From [Clostridium] asparagiforme DSM 15981 (GTDB lineage: Bacteria; Bacillota; Clostridia; Lachnospirales; Lachnospiraceae), in NCBI GenBank assembly GCA_025149125.1, contig CP102272.1:1488001-1552000 (forward strand): a DNA stretch of 64,000 bases, read 5' to 3'. The first letter of the stretch is position 1, and every line of letters starts with the position of its first letter. The position numbers and the translations under genes are program-made. Below the pieces are notes generated by a model. It was given only the letters and a program-made list of their open reading frames with translations, was not told the DNA's origin and searched no databases. This document shows positions 1 through 7,863 of this stretch, in pieces.

Positions 1-2
1 TA

Positions 3-158
3 AACAGTCTTGTGGATGCAGCCGGCGGACACGATGTGACGGATTCTATCATCGACGGCAAATTGGTGATGAAGGACAGAAACGTCCTGACGCTGGACGA
101 GGAAAAGATCCGGTATGAGGCCGCGGTTCATATGGAGCAGATAATGAAGCGGGTCTGA
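3..158 (+). CDS. Amidohydrolase, C-terminal fragment
   Basis: The reading frame enters from the left edge and ends at a TGA at 156-158. Its 51 visible residues contain DSIIDGKLVMKDRNVLTLDE, followed by a short amphipathic tail. This layout (a strand carrying a variable-hydrophobic-DGK pattern, then 'M.DR.vLTLDE') is the usual C-terminal composite domain of metal-dependent amidohydrolases of the cytosine deaminase / 5-methylthioadenosine-S-adenosylhomocysteine deaminase group. The metal-binding and catalytic part lies outside the window, so the substrate cannot be named. The family call rests only on the C-terminal pattern. Confidence 0.7.
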   Translation, partial: NSLVDAAGGHDVTDSIIDGKLVMKDRNVLTLDEEKIRYEAAVHMEQIMKRV

Positions 159-230
159 CGAGGCGGCAAAACGCGGAGCCGGCCGGAGGTATAGGACGGC
201 CCGGGGGCTTGCGGGAAGGAATATGAGGCG

Positions 231-1115
231 ATGAAACTGAGGAAGCACAGGGAGACGTATCATTTGTTCTGGTCCATTTGCGGAGTGGCGTTTTTTGCCG
301 CGGCCTACCGCTGGTTTCTGTTTCCGGCCGGTTTGTACGGGGGCGGTTTTACCGGAATCGCCCAGTTGATCAAGCTGTTTTTGCAGGAGGTTGCGGGGAT
401 CGGGATACCGGAGAAAATGGATTTGACGGGAACGATTTTCTGGTGCATCAACATTCCGCTGTTTGCGCTGGGATATCGATGTATCGGAGGAAAATTCTTA
501 TACAGGACCATCATAGCGGTGTTCGTCCAGTCCCTGCTTCTGACCTTCATACCGGCCCCGGACGGTCCGCTTTTAGACGATTTACTCTTAAACTGTATGA
601 TCGGGGGCGCTCTGTCCGGGCTGGGAGTGGGAATGACCCTGAGGGCGGGAGGTTCCGGAGGCGGACTTGACATCGTGGGTTTGTACTGCGCTAAGAAGAT
701 TCCCGATTTTAGCGTGGGAAAAATCAACGTTTTAATCAATGCGTTTATCTATCTGGCGGCAGCCGTCCGATACGATTTTGAAATCGCGGCCTACTCCATG
801 GTATTCGCGGTGACGGCGGGGCTTGTGACAGACTGCACCCACTATCAGAATATTAAAATTTCGGCGTTTATTGTAACGGAAAATAAACGGTTGGGGGATT
901 GTATCAGCCGGGCCGTGGGCCGGGGCGTCACCAGCTGGGAGGGCTGGGGGGAACACAGCCGCCAGGGAAAGATCGTCCACATGGTTGTGATCAACAAATA
1001 TGAGCTGCAGGAGCTGAAACGGCTGATCAAAAAAGAAGACCCCAAGGCATTTGTAATGATTCTTCTGCCGGAGACGGTTATGGGGAATTTTGAGAAACGG
1101 TTGGAAGTTTCATAA
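231..1115 (+). CDS. YitT family membrane protein (DUF161/DUF2179)
   Basis: A 294-residue integral membrane protein of the YitT/YpjC type. The first ~200 residues hold about five to six hydrophobic segments, including glycine-rich stretches (YGGGFTGIAQL, then RAGGSGGGLDIVGLY around residue 145) typical of this family. The C-terminal ~80 residues (TENKRLGDCISRAVGRGVTSWEG to the end) form the soluble DUF2179 domain with its GVTxxxG element. The family is widespread in Firmicutes and its transported substrate is not firmly established. The ATG follows a GGGAAGGA box. A rho-independent terminator lies just downstream, so it probably ends its transcription unit. Confidence 0.85.
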   Translation: MKLRKHRETYHLFWSICGVAFFAAAYRWFLFPAGLYGGGFTGIAQLIKLFLQEVAGIGIPEKMDLTGTIFWCINIPLFALGYRCIGGKFLYRTIIAVFVQSLLLTFIPAPDGPLLDDLLLNCMIGGALSGLGVGMTLRAGGSGGGLDIVGLYCAKKIPDFSVGKINVLINAFIYLAAAVRYDFEIAAYSMVFAVTAGLVTDCTHYQNIKISAFIVTENKRLGDCISRAVGRGVTSWEGWGEHSRQGKIVHMVVINKYELQELKRLIKKEDPKAFVMILLPETVMGNFEKRLEVS

Positions 1116-1148
1116 TCGCGGGAACCATAATAGATTTCCATTTCCTTT

Positions 1149-1180
1149 CAGGGCATCCATCGGCTGCCCTGATTTTTTAT
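1149..1180 (+). terminator. Rho-independent terminator after the YitT gene
   Basis: A perfect 7-bp stem (CAGGGCA / TGCCCTG) with a 9-nt loop is followed directly by ATTTTTTAT. It lies 34 nt after the YitT stop codon on the same strand and separates it from the transporter gene downstream. Confidence 0.8.
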
Positions 1181-1309
1181 CGCCGTCCCCCTGGCTATGC
1201 CTTTTTGTTATAACTGAGAAATAAGAAACTGAGATTATGCAAGAGTGCTTTGATTCCCTATAATTGATTACAGAAACCATACAATGTGCACAACGAAAAG
1301 GGGGAAACA

Positions 1310-2689
1310 ATGGAGAAGGAAAAACAAGTAAAAAAGATGAACGTGCCGCACATATTTATCATCATTCTGTGCATCATCCTGCTGGCCTGCCTGGCCACCT
1401 ACGTGGCGCCTCCCGGCGTCTACGACATGGACGAGACGGGATCGGCTATCGCCGGAAGCTACCACCTGGTGGAGCGGGAGCCGGTTTCGCCGTGGGCTGC
1501 GCTTCTGATGATTAAAAAGGGGATTGAGAGCGCGGCATCCGTGATCAGCCTGCTGCTGGTTGCCGGCGGCTCCATCGCCGTGCTGCTGGATACAGGGGCG
1601 TTTAACGACGTGCTGGACTACGGGGTTTACAAGCTGCAGGACAAGAGCACGAAGGTGCTGGTTCCGGCGATTGTGGTTTTAATGTCCGCGCTGGGGGCAT
1701 TTGCGGGGAATGACTCTATGATCGCCTTTGTAACCGTGGGGCTGGTGATCTGCGCCAGGCTGCGGCTGGACCGGATCACGGCCATGGGGATGTTCTACCT
1801 TGGGTATCTGATCGGTTTGGGATCCAGCTTTACCTCCAGCATGCTGATCCAGTACCAGGTCATGGCGGGGGTGGAGCCGCTGTCCGGCATGGGGGCCCGT
1901 TTCGTCGTGTGGACGATATTTACCGCAATCAACGCTCTGTACTGCACCCGGTATGCGGTTCGCATTTCCCGGGATCCCGGAAAGAGCCTGGCCAGGAAGC
2001 CGCTGACGCCGGAGCCGGGCATGGGGGAGATCAAAGCCGCGGCGCTGCCCGGAAAAGGCATCCTTTCAATCATCGTGATGTTTGCGGTGTACGTCCTGTA
2101 CGCGGTCTGCGCCCCCAGGCTGGGCTGGGGCCAAGAGTATCTGTATGTGTTTATGATTCTCAGTTCCATATTCGCCTGCCTCCTGTACCGGGTGTCCCCC
2201 AACCGGGTCAGCAAAAATTTCTTCAGGGGGGCGCAGTCCATGGGCGGAATCTGCATGGTGATGGGCCTTGCGCGGATCGTGGGCATGGTGTTGAACCAGG
2301 GACACGTTATGCATACCATCTCCAACGCCGCCTCCAATCTGATTGGCAACAACGGTCTGGCGCTTGCGGCCATCGGCATTTTCATATTCACGCTGGTGCT
2401 GAACCTGTTCATACCCAGCGGCATGTCCAAGGCGGCCATCATGATGCCGTTACTCACTCCGATTGGGGATGTGTGCGGACTGACCCGCCAGCTGGTGGTG
2501 TTCGCCTACTCGCTGGGCGACAACCTGACCAACGCCCTGACCCCAATGTCCGGTCCAATGGTGGGGGCTTTGGAGCTGGCCGACGTGGATTTCACGGACT
2601 GGCTGAAGTACGCAGGCCCGCTGATGGGAATTCTGGCTGTGGTATCCGCCGTTTTGATTGTAGTGCTGGCGGCCATGGGCTGGGCCTGA
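1310..2689 (+). CDS. DcuC/YfcC-type anaerobic carrier
   Basis: A 459-residue polytopic membrane protein of the C4-dicarboxylate anaerobic carrier superfamily (DcuC/YfcC, PF03606). It shows a first hydrophobic segment near residues 10-30 followed by the loop YVAPPGVYDMDETG, which corresponds to the 'P.G.Y' loop of YfcC-like carriers. About ten further hydrophobic segments follow, with the conserved C-terminal NLFIPSGMSKAAIMMPLL and SLGDNLTNALTPMSG elements. The ATG at 1310 is preferred over an in-frame GTG 24 nt upstream because AAAGGGGG sits 6 nt before it. A TATAAT at 1259-1264 may be its -10 box, but no convincing -35 is visible. YfcC-like carriers often accompany M20 peptidases, as here. 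That pairing suggests uptake or exchange of an amino acid or peptide rather than a dicarboxylate. Confidence 0.8.
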   Translation: MEKEKQVKKMNVPHIFIIILCIILLACLATYVAPPGVYDMDETGSAIAGSYHLVEREPVSPWAALLMIKKGIESAASVISLLLVAGGSIAVLLDTGAFNDVLDYGVYKLQDKSTKVLVPAIVVLMSALGAFAGNDSMIAFVTVGLVICARLRLDRITAMGMFYLGYLIGLGSSFTSSMLIQYQVMAGVEPLSGMGARFVVWTIFTAINALYCTRYAVRISRDPGKSLARKPLTPEPGMGEIKAAALPGKGILSIIVMFAVYVLYAVCAPRLGWGQEYLYVFMILSSIFACLLYRVSPNRVSKNFFRGAQSMGGICMVMGLARIVGMVLNQGHVMHTISNAASNLIGNNGLALAAIGIFIFTLVLNLFIPSGMSKAAIMMPLLTPIGDVCGLTRQLVVFAYSLGDNLTNALTPMSGPMVGALELADVDFTDWLKYAGPLMGILAVVSAVLIVVLAAMGWA

Positions 2690-2739
2690 GATACTGTTAA
2701 AAGGAACGAACCATATAAAATAATGAAGGGAGAGAAAGT

Positions 2740-3900
2740 ATGCGGCAGGTTTATGAGGCGGTGAGAGCCAGCGTGGAAAAACGCAGAGGTGAGATGATCA
2801 CACTATTAGAAAAAATTGTAAATATTGACAGCGGTACCACCAATATCCCAGGCGTGGAGGCGGTTTGTGAGATATTGAAGCGGGAGATGGAAGCCGTTGG
2901 CATGGAAACCAGGGTGATTCCATCGGAGGGCGCGGGTCCGGTGCTGGTGGGGGAGTGGTGCGGCGGCGGCGCGAAACGGCCCCTTCTGTTCATCGGCCAT
3001 ATGGACACGGTTTTTGAGGACGGGGAGGCGGAGCGCAATCCGTTCAGAATCGACGAAAACGGACTGGTCCACGGCCCCGGCGTGCTGGATATGAAGGGAG
3101 GGCTAGTGGTCGCCCTGTCCGCCATCCGGGCGCTGCGGGATATCGGATACACGGACCGGCCGGTCAAATGCATATTTGTGGGGGATGAAGAAAAACTCCA
3201 CATGTTTTCCAGGACAAAGCAGATCATGATCTCGGAGCTGGCGGGGGCGGAGGCCGCGTTTAATTTTGAGGTTGGCTACCAGCACGACGGGCTGGTGGTT
3301 GGACGGAAGGGCGGCGGAATTGTGGACGTCACGGTGCACGGGGTGCCGGCCCATTCCGGGCTGGCTCCGGAAAAAGGGAGAAGCGCGGTGGCGGAGATGT
3401 GTTATAAGGTCCTGGAGCTGGAGGCCAGCCGGGATATCGAGCGGGGGAAGTTAATCAACTGCGGCATGGTCAGCGGAGGAATCGGAGAGAACACGGTTCC
3501 GGGCGAGGCCAAAATCAGCATCGGCATCCGTTTTCCCTCCCAGGCGATCCGGGACGAGATTCTGGAGGATATCCGGGCGGCCACGGAGCGCGTCCACATT
3601 GAGGGAACAAAGGCGGAGATGAACGTGCGCATGATGATGGAGAGCATGGACACCACCGCCGGCGTGATGGAGCTGTTTGAACATATTCAGAAGGCAGCCC
3701 TGGAATGCGGCTACGGCGAAGTCCACCCGTTTACGGTGGGCGGCGTGTCGGATTCCGGCGCGGTGGTGGCAAACGGCGTCCCGGCCGTGTGCGGCATGGG
3801 CCTTAAGGGGGAGGGCTGCCACACCAAAGACGAGTACGCCCTGGTGGACAGCCTGGTTGACCGGGCGGTGCTGGCGGCGTGCGCGGCGTACGCGTTATAG
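2740..3900 (+). CDS. M20 family metallopeptidase (CPG2-like)
   Basis: A 386-residue cytoplasmic zinc hydrolase of the M20 family, closest in layout to glutamate carboxypeptidase/acetylornithine deacetylase-like enzymes. Metal and catalytic motifs are intact: FIGHMDT (His87, Asp89), GPGVLDMKGG (Asp117), VGDEE (Glu150-Glu151), and a C-terminal CHTKDEY. A dimerisation domain sits at roughly residues 185-300 (GRKGGGIVDVTVHGVPAHSG). The ATG has a clear AGGGAGAG site. It starts 50 nt after the carrier gene and is probably co-transcribed with it, so the imported compound may be its substrate. The exact peptide or N-acyl substrate cannot be told from sequence. Confidence 0.88.
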   Translation: MRQVYEAVRASVEKRRGEMITLLEKIVNIDSGTTNIPGVEAVCEILKREMEAVGMETRVIPSEGAGPVLVGEWCGGGAKRPLLFIGHMDTVFEDGEAERNPFRIDENGLVHGPGVLDMKGGLVVALSAIRALRDIGYTDRPVKCIFVGDEEKLHMFSRTKQIMISELAGAEAAFNFEVGYQHDGLVVGRKGGGIVDVTVHGVPAHSGLAPEKGRSAVAEMCYKVLELEASRDIERGKLINCGMVSGGIGENTVPGEAKISIGIRFPSQAIRDEILEDIRAATERVHIEGTKAEMNVRMMMESMDTTAGVMELFEHIQKAALECGYGEVHPFTVGGVSDSGAVVANGVPAVCGMGLKGEGCHTKDEYALVDSLVDRAVLAACAAYAL

Positions 3901-4022
3901 AAAAACCACAGCAAAAAGGGATCGGGCATCCCGGGTTAAAACATGATACTGACCGCCAGTCATTGCGACGACCGGAGTAAATACTAAGATGGCGAAAAGC
4001 CAGAAAGCGGAGGTATAAGTCT

Positions 4023-5657
4023 ATGAAGAACTACCCATTAAACGTTGAAGCGCCAAAATCCTACTCTTATGTAAAGCGCAACATCCCCAATGTGACGGTG
4101 GAGCAGCGCGAGCGAGCGCTCAAATCCACCCACTACAATGAATTTGCATTTCCGGCGGGCATGCTGACCGTGGATATGCTGTCTGATTCCGGCACCACCG
4201 CCATGACGGACGTGCAGTGGAGCGCCATGTTCCTGGGGGACGAGTCCTACGGACGCAACAAGGGATATTATGTGCTTATGGATGCGTTCCGGGATGTGTT
4301 CGAGCGGGGGGACGATCAGAAGCGGGTAATCAATCTGGTGAGAACGGACTGCCAGGACATTGACAAAATGATGGATGAAATGTATCTCTGTGAATATGAA
4401 GGGGGACTGTTCAACGGAGGCGCGGCCCAGATGGAGCGCCCCAACACCTTCATCATGCCCCAGGGGCGCGCCGCTGAGAGCGTACTGTTCGCCATGGTCA
4501 GCAAAATCCTGGGGGAGCGCCACCCCGGCAAGAATTTTACCATTCCCTCCAACGGCCATTTCGACACCACGGAAGGCAATATCAAGCAGATGGGCTCCAC
4601 TCCCCGCAACTGCTTTGACAAGCAGCTGCTCTGGGAGGTGCCGGAAGGCGGAGTCTATGAGAAGAATCCCTTTAAGGGAAATATGGACACCGCCAAGCTG
4701 GAAGCCCTGATCCAGGAGGCGGGCCCGGAGAATGTTCCGCTAGTCTACACCACCATCACCAACAATACGGTGTGCGGACAGCCGGTTTCCATGGCCAATA
4801 TCCGCGAATCCAGCCGCATCGCCCACAAGTATGGAATCCCCTTCATGCTGGACGCCGCCCGCTGGGCCGAGAACTGTTACTTTATCAAGGTGAACGAGGA
4901 GGGGTACGGGGATAAATCCATTTTCGCCATCGCAAAAGAGCTGTTTTCCTACTGCGACGGATTTACCGCCAGCCTGAAAAAGGACGGACACGCAAATATG
5001 GGCGGCATCCTCGCATTTCGGGACAAGGGGCTGTTCTGGAAGAATTTTTCCGACTTTGACGCGGAGGGCAATGTGGTCACGGACGTGGGAATTCTGCTGA
5101 AGGTGAAACAGATCTCCAGCTACGGCAACGATTCTTACGGCGGAATGTCCGGCCGGGACATCATGGCTCTGGCGGCGGGACTGTACGAGTGCGGACGCGT
5201 CGAGTACCTGAAGGAGCGGGTGGAGCAGTGCGAATACCTGGCACAGGGTTTTTACAAAAACGGCGTCAAGGGAGTGGTCCTTCCGGCCGGGGGGCACGGC
5301 GTATACATCAATATGGACGAATTCTTTGACGGAAAACGCGGACACCAGTCCTTCGCGGGGGCGGGCTTCAGCCTGGAGCTGATCCGGCGCTACGGCATCC
5401 GCGTCTCCGAGCTGGGAGATTTCAGCATGGAGTACGACTTAAAAACCCCGGAACAGCAGAAGGAGGTCTGCAATGTGGTCCGTTTCGCCATCAACAGAAG
5501 CCAGCTCTCCAGAGAGCATCTGGACTATGTGATCGCGGCAGTGACCGAGCTGTACAAGGACCGTAAGAGCATTCCCAATATGAAGATCACGCTGGGGCAC
5601 AAGCTTCCGATGCGGCATTTCCATGCGTTTTTGGAGCCGTATGAGGCGGAGGAGTAA
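4023..5657 (+). CDS. tnaA: Tryptophanase / beta-eliminating lyase family
   Basis: A 544-residue PLP-dependent lyase of the tryptophanase/tyrosine phenol-lyase family. Visible marks are the N-terminal HYNEFAFPAGMLTVDMLSDSGTTAMTD block, the PLP-ring aspartate in FMLDAARWAEN (Asp277), and the Schiff-base lysine in SLKKDGHANMGG (Lys320). Tryptophanase splits tryptophan into indole, pyruvate and ammonia; tyrosine phenol-lyase does the same for tyrosine. The protein is about 70 residues longer than the usual 455-475. The extra length seems to lie partly around residues 115-140 and 205-235, so the substrate should be held open. The ATG is preceded by CGGAGG. No leader peptide of the TnaC type was seen in the 122 nt upstream. 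Confidence 0.85.
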   Translation: MKNYPLNVEAPKSYSYVKRNIPNVTVEQRERALKSTHYNEFAFPAGMLTVDMLSDSGTTAMTDVQWSAMFLGDESYGRNKGYYVLMDAFRDVFERGDDQKRVINLVRTDCQDIDKMMDEMYLCEYEGGLFNGGAAQMERPNTFIMPQGRAAESVLFAMVSKILGERHPGKNFTIPSNGHFDTTEGNIKQMGSTPRNCFDKQLLWEVPEGGVYEKNPFKGNMDTAKLEALIQEAGPENVPLVYTTITNNTVCGQPVSMANIRESSRIAHKYGIPFMLDAARWAENCYFIKVNEEGYGDKSIFAIAKELFSYCDGFTASLKKDGHANMGGILAFRDKGLFWKNFSDFDAEGNVVTDVGILLKVKQISSYGNDSYGGMSGRDIMALAAGLYECGRVEYLKERVEQCEYLAQGFYKNGVKGVVLPAGGHGVYINMDEFFDGKRGHQSFAGAGFSLELIRRYGIRVSELGDFSMEYDLKTPEQQKEVCNVVRFAINRSQLSREHLDYVIAAVTELYKDRKSIPNMKITLGHKLPMRHFHAFLEPYEAEE

Positions 5658-5667
5658 GCCGGGCTGG

Positions 5668-5703
5668 CCGTCCCGCCGCGTCCTCGGGGCCGCAGCGGGA
5701 CGG
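5668..5703. terminator. GC-rich inverted repeat between convergent genes
   Basis: CCGTCCCGC and GCGGGACGG form a perfect 9-bp stem between the tryptophanase stop and the end of the convergent GDYXXLXY gene. There is no T-run on either strand, so a terminator role is only possible. Confidence 0.35.
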
Positions 5704-5711
5704 ACGCGCCG

Positions 5712-6260
5712 TCAATACCGCTCGCCGTCGATCTCGATCCCGTCTACCACATACAAGCCGTGCCATAGTTTCAGCGACAGCCGGATTTTCGTATCCCAGG
5801 TGACCGCCCGGTCCAGCTGCGCGGCATGAGCTTCATTTAAATAATATTCTTCGATCCGCGGGTAAATATAAATCCGCGGATTGCCGTCGTATGTCCGCAG
5901 ATAACCGGACGCGCATTTGAGGTAGGCTACATCCCGCCCGGGCCGGTCCAGGGTGGCGTAGGAGAAGCGTTCCAGCCCGCTGTCCGGGTCTGTCTCCAGG
6001 ATCACATACACGTCGTTGTTGTCCCACGGAAGGGCTTCGTAGCGCTCTACGGAGCCGGGCTCCAGCGGTATGTCGCTGTCCGGGTTTTGCAGATGGAGAT
6101 AGCGGCCCCGCAGGGCGTCGTAGGGGTCGTAGCCGGTCATTTCCACCACCGCGGTGCGGCCGTTCAACGACACAGCGCAGACCATACCGATGACGCCGAG
6201 CAGCATGAACAGCTGCAGGGCGAATGACGCCAGAATCAGTTTATTCCGATGCTTTTTCAC
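5712..6260 (-). CDS. GDYXXLXY-domain membrane-anchored protein
   Basis: A 182-residue protein with one N-terminal membrane segment (residues ~8-30) and an extracytoplasmic remainder. The segment TGYDPYDALRGRYLHL matches the GDYXXLXY family (PF14345) in its relaxed form 'DPyDxLRGrYlxL'. It usually occurs next to DUF2157/DUF4401 membrane proteins, as here. The start is a GTG with GAAAGGAGGGG 6 nt upstream. It overlaps the 3' end of the DUF2157 gene by 20 nt, which implies translational coupling. The function of this pair is unknown. Confidence 0.8.
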   Translation of the reverse strand: MKKHRNKLILASFALQLFMLLGVIGMVCAVSLNGRTAVVEMTGYDPYDALRGRYLHLQNPDSDIPLEPGSVERYEALPWDNNDVYVILETDPDSGLERFSYATLDRPGRDVAYLKCASGYLRTYDGNPRIYIYPRIEEYYLNEAHAAQLDRAVTWDTKIRLSLKLWHGLYVVDGIEIDGERY

Positions 6261-7488
6261 GTGAGTCCCCTCCTTTCAGCCTGAGAGTCATCCAGTAATT
6301 GGCCCCGAGAAATGCCAGACCGGCGATCACGAACACAATCCCTTTGGTCAGAAGGCCGTAGCCGCCCAGAAATACTTTGAATACAATATACAGAATCAGT
6401 GCCCCCGTATAGCGCCGGACCGAGGGCAGATTTACCTGACGGACCCCGCACAGCAGCCGGTACAGGCTGTATGCGATGAAGCAGAGGTTGACCAGGATTT
6501 CATAGGGGAACCTGGCGCCGGGGGGCAGGAAGATCATGTCAAATACCAGAAGTCCGCATATGCCGCCAAAGAGCAGGAGCCCGGTCTGTTCGTCGGGGCC
6601 CTTTTTCCGGACTGCCAGATACATGCGGACAACGGCACCGGCCAGCAGGGCGGCCAGCGGCAGCTGGGAGAAATACCGGTAAGGCCCGGCAACCTGGAAA
6701 AATCCGGGAAAATAATCGGAGGACAGGTAAAAGACGGCCTTCAGGAACAGCAGCCCGTACAGCAGACGCCCGGCCAGCCTCCGGTAAAGGGCCGGGGATT
6801 CCACGGTGGTGTAGATCAACAGGATCAGCAGGCAGGCGTAATAGGCGTTGTCCGGCATATACCATACGGCCAGATACAGAAACCAGACGAAAAAGCACAG
6901 TCCCAGCAGCCCGCAGCCAACGCCTCGTTTGATCCTGGCCCGGTAATAGGGGAGCAGAAAGAGTACCATCAGGGTATAGTCGCCGCCCCAGCCGGCCCAG
7001 CAGATTCCAATCAGATACAGAACCGCCAGATAGTAGCCGTCCAGCAGGTACACCACCGGCAGCATGAGGACAAATCCGATCAGCAGCATGGACTGGAGGC
7101 TGAAGGACAGCTGATAGGCCTGGTAAATCAGCCCAAGGGCGGACAAAAAGGCGAGGCCCAGAGCCAGAGAAAGGGACTGGATCCAGATTTCCGCAGCTCC
7201 CGCGCGATATTTCCACCAGAGGCAGCCCTGGACCGCCAGCAGCGGGATCAGGGCGATCACGGCCTTTAACTCCCGGGAGAACATGGACCAGTTCCAGGCG
7301 AACAGGGAAATCACCCCGGCCCCGATAAAGACGACGCCCAGCAGGGCAAAGATCAGAAAGATATTGTGCCGCTCTTTCCTGGTTTTTAAGTATTCGTCCC
7401 GGATGCGGTCCAACTGCGGCCGCTCCAGATAGCCCAGTTGGGTGAGCCGTTCCAATTCACGGTAAAATTCTTGGGTATTCACGGTCAT
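6241..7488 (-). CDS. DUF2157 membrane protein
   Basis: A 415-residue protein. The first ~70 residues are soluble (EFYRELERLTQLGYLERPQLDRI), matching the N-terminal helix bundle of DUF2157 (PF09925). About a dozen hydrophobic segments follow, starting NIFLIFALLGVVFIGAGVISLFAWNW. That opening is characteristic of DUF2157. The ATG has a strong AGGAGGT site. It is the first gene of a two-gene operon with the GDYXXLXY protein. A TATAAT on the reverse strand at 7514-7509 could be its -10 box. No biochemical role is known. Confidence 0.85.
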   Translation of the reverse strand: MTVNTQEFYRELERLTQLGYLERPQLDRIRDEYLKTRKERHNIFLIFALLGVVFIGAGVISLFAWNWSMFSRELKAVIALIPLLAVQGCLWWKYRAGAAEIWIQSLSLALGLAFLSALGLIYQAYQLSFSLQSMLLIGFVLMLPVVYLLDGYYLAVLYLIGICWAGWGGDYTLMVLFLLPYYRARIKRGVGCGLLGLCFFVWFLYLAVWYMPDNAYYACLLILLIYTTVESPALYRRLAGRLLYGLLFLKAVFYLSSDYFPGFFQVAGPYRYFSQLPLAALLAGAVVRMYLAVRKKGPDEQTGLLLFGGICGLLVFDMIFLPPGARFPYEILVNLCFIAYSLYRLLCGVRQVNLPSVRRYTGALILYIVFKVFLGGYGLLTKGIVFVIAGLAFLGANYWMTLRLKGGDSREKASE

Positions 7489-7863
7489 ACCTCCTTCCTT
7501 CTATATAAATTATAAATGATCCGGTAAGCACAAACCAGATGTCGATTGTAATAACAGGGATGACATTTGTCACGGAATCGACGTTGGGGCGGGGAAAATA
7601 TTATGCCACGATGGATGAAATATTCAGAAAATAAGACAATACGTTAATTAAGTAAAGCATAGGCCGCTATAATAGCTTAAATATCTAAAGCATCCTTTCG
7701 ATAAATAACTATCTAAAAACGCGATAATGGTTAACAAAAATTAATATAAGCTTTTTTACACAGATTTATGGTATACTGTCAGCAACCATTTATGTACGCA
7801 TATGGTAAACAGATGTCCATAACAAGAACACATACATGGAATATTGACAGAGAGGTGACGATT
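7489..7863. other. AT-rich divergent intergenic region
   Basis: A 375-nt stretch between the reverse-strand DUF2157 gene and the ABC-importer operon, without a credible gene. It is clearly richer in A/T than its surroundings. It holds a possible reverse -10 (TATAAT, 7514-7509), a short inverted pair TGACA/TGTCA at 7561-7572, and a forward extended -10 at 7769-7777. I see no riboswitch-like or terminator structure. Confidence 0.6.
7769..7777 (+). promoter_or_regulatory. Candidate extended -10 of the ABC importer operon
   Basis: TGgTATACT matches an extended -10 element. The hexamer 17 nt upstream (AGCTTT) is a poor -35, which is usual for extended -10 promoters. A start near 7784 would give an ~80-nt leader before the binding-protein ATG. 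Confidence 0.4.

Noticed and set aside
7561-7572. TGACA/TGTCA inverted pair as a regulator operator
   Set aside because: Five-base arms are too short to stand out, and the site is not placed over a recognisable promoter.
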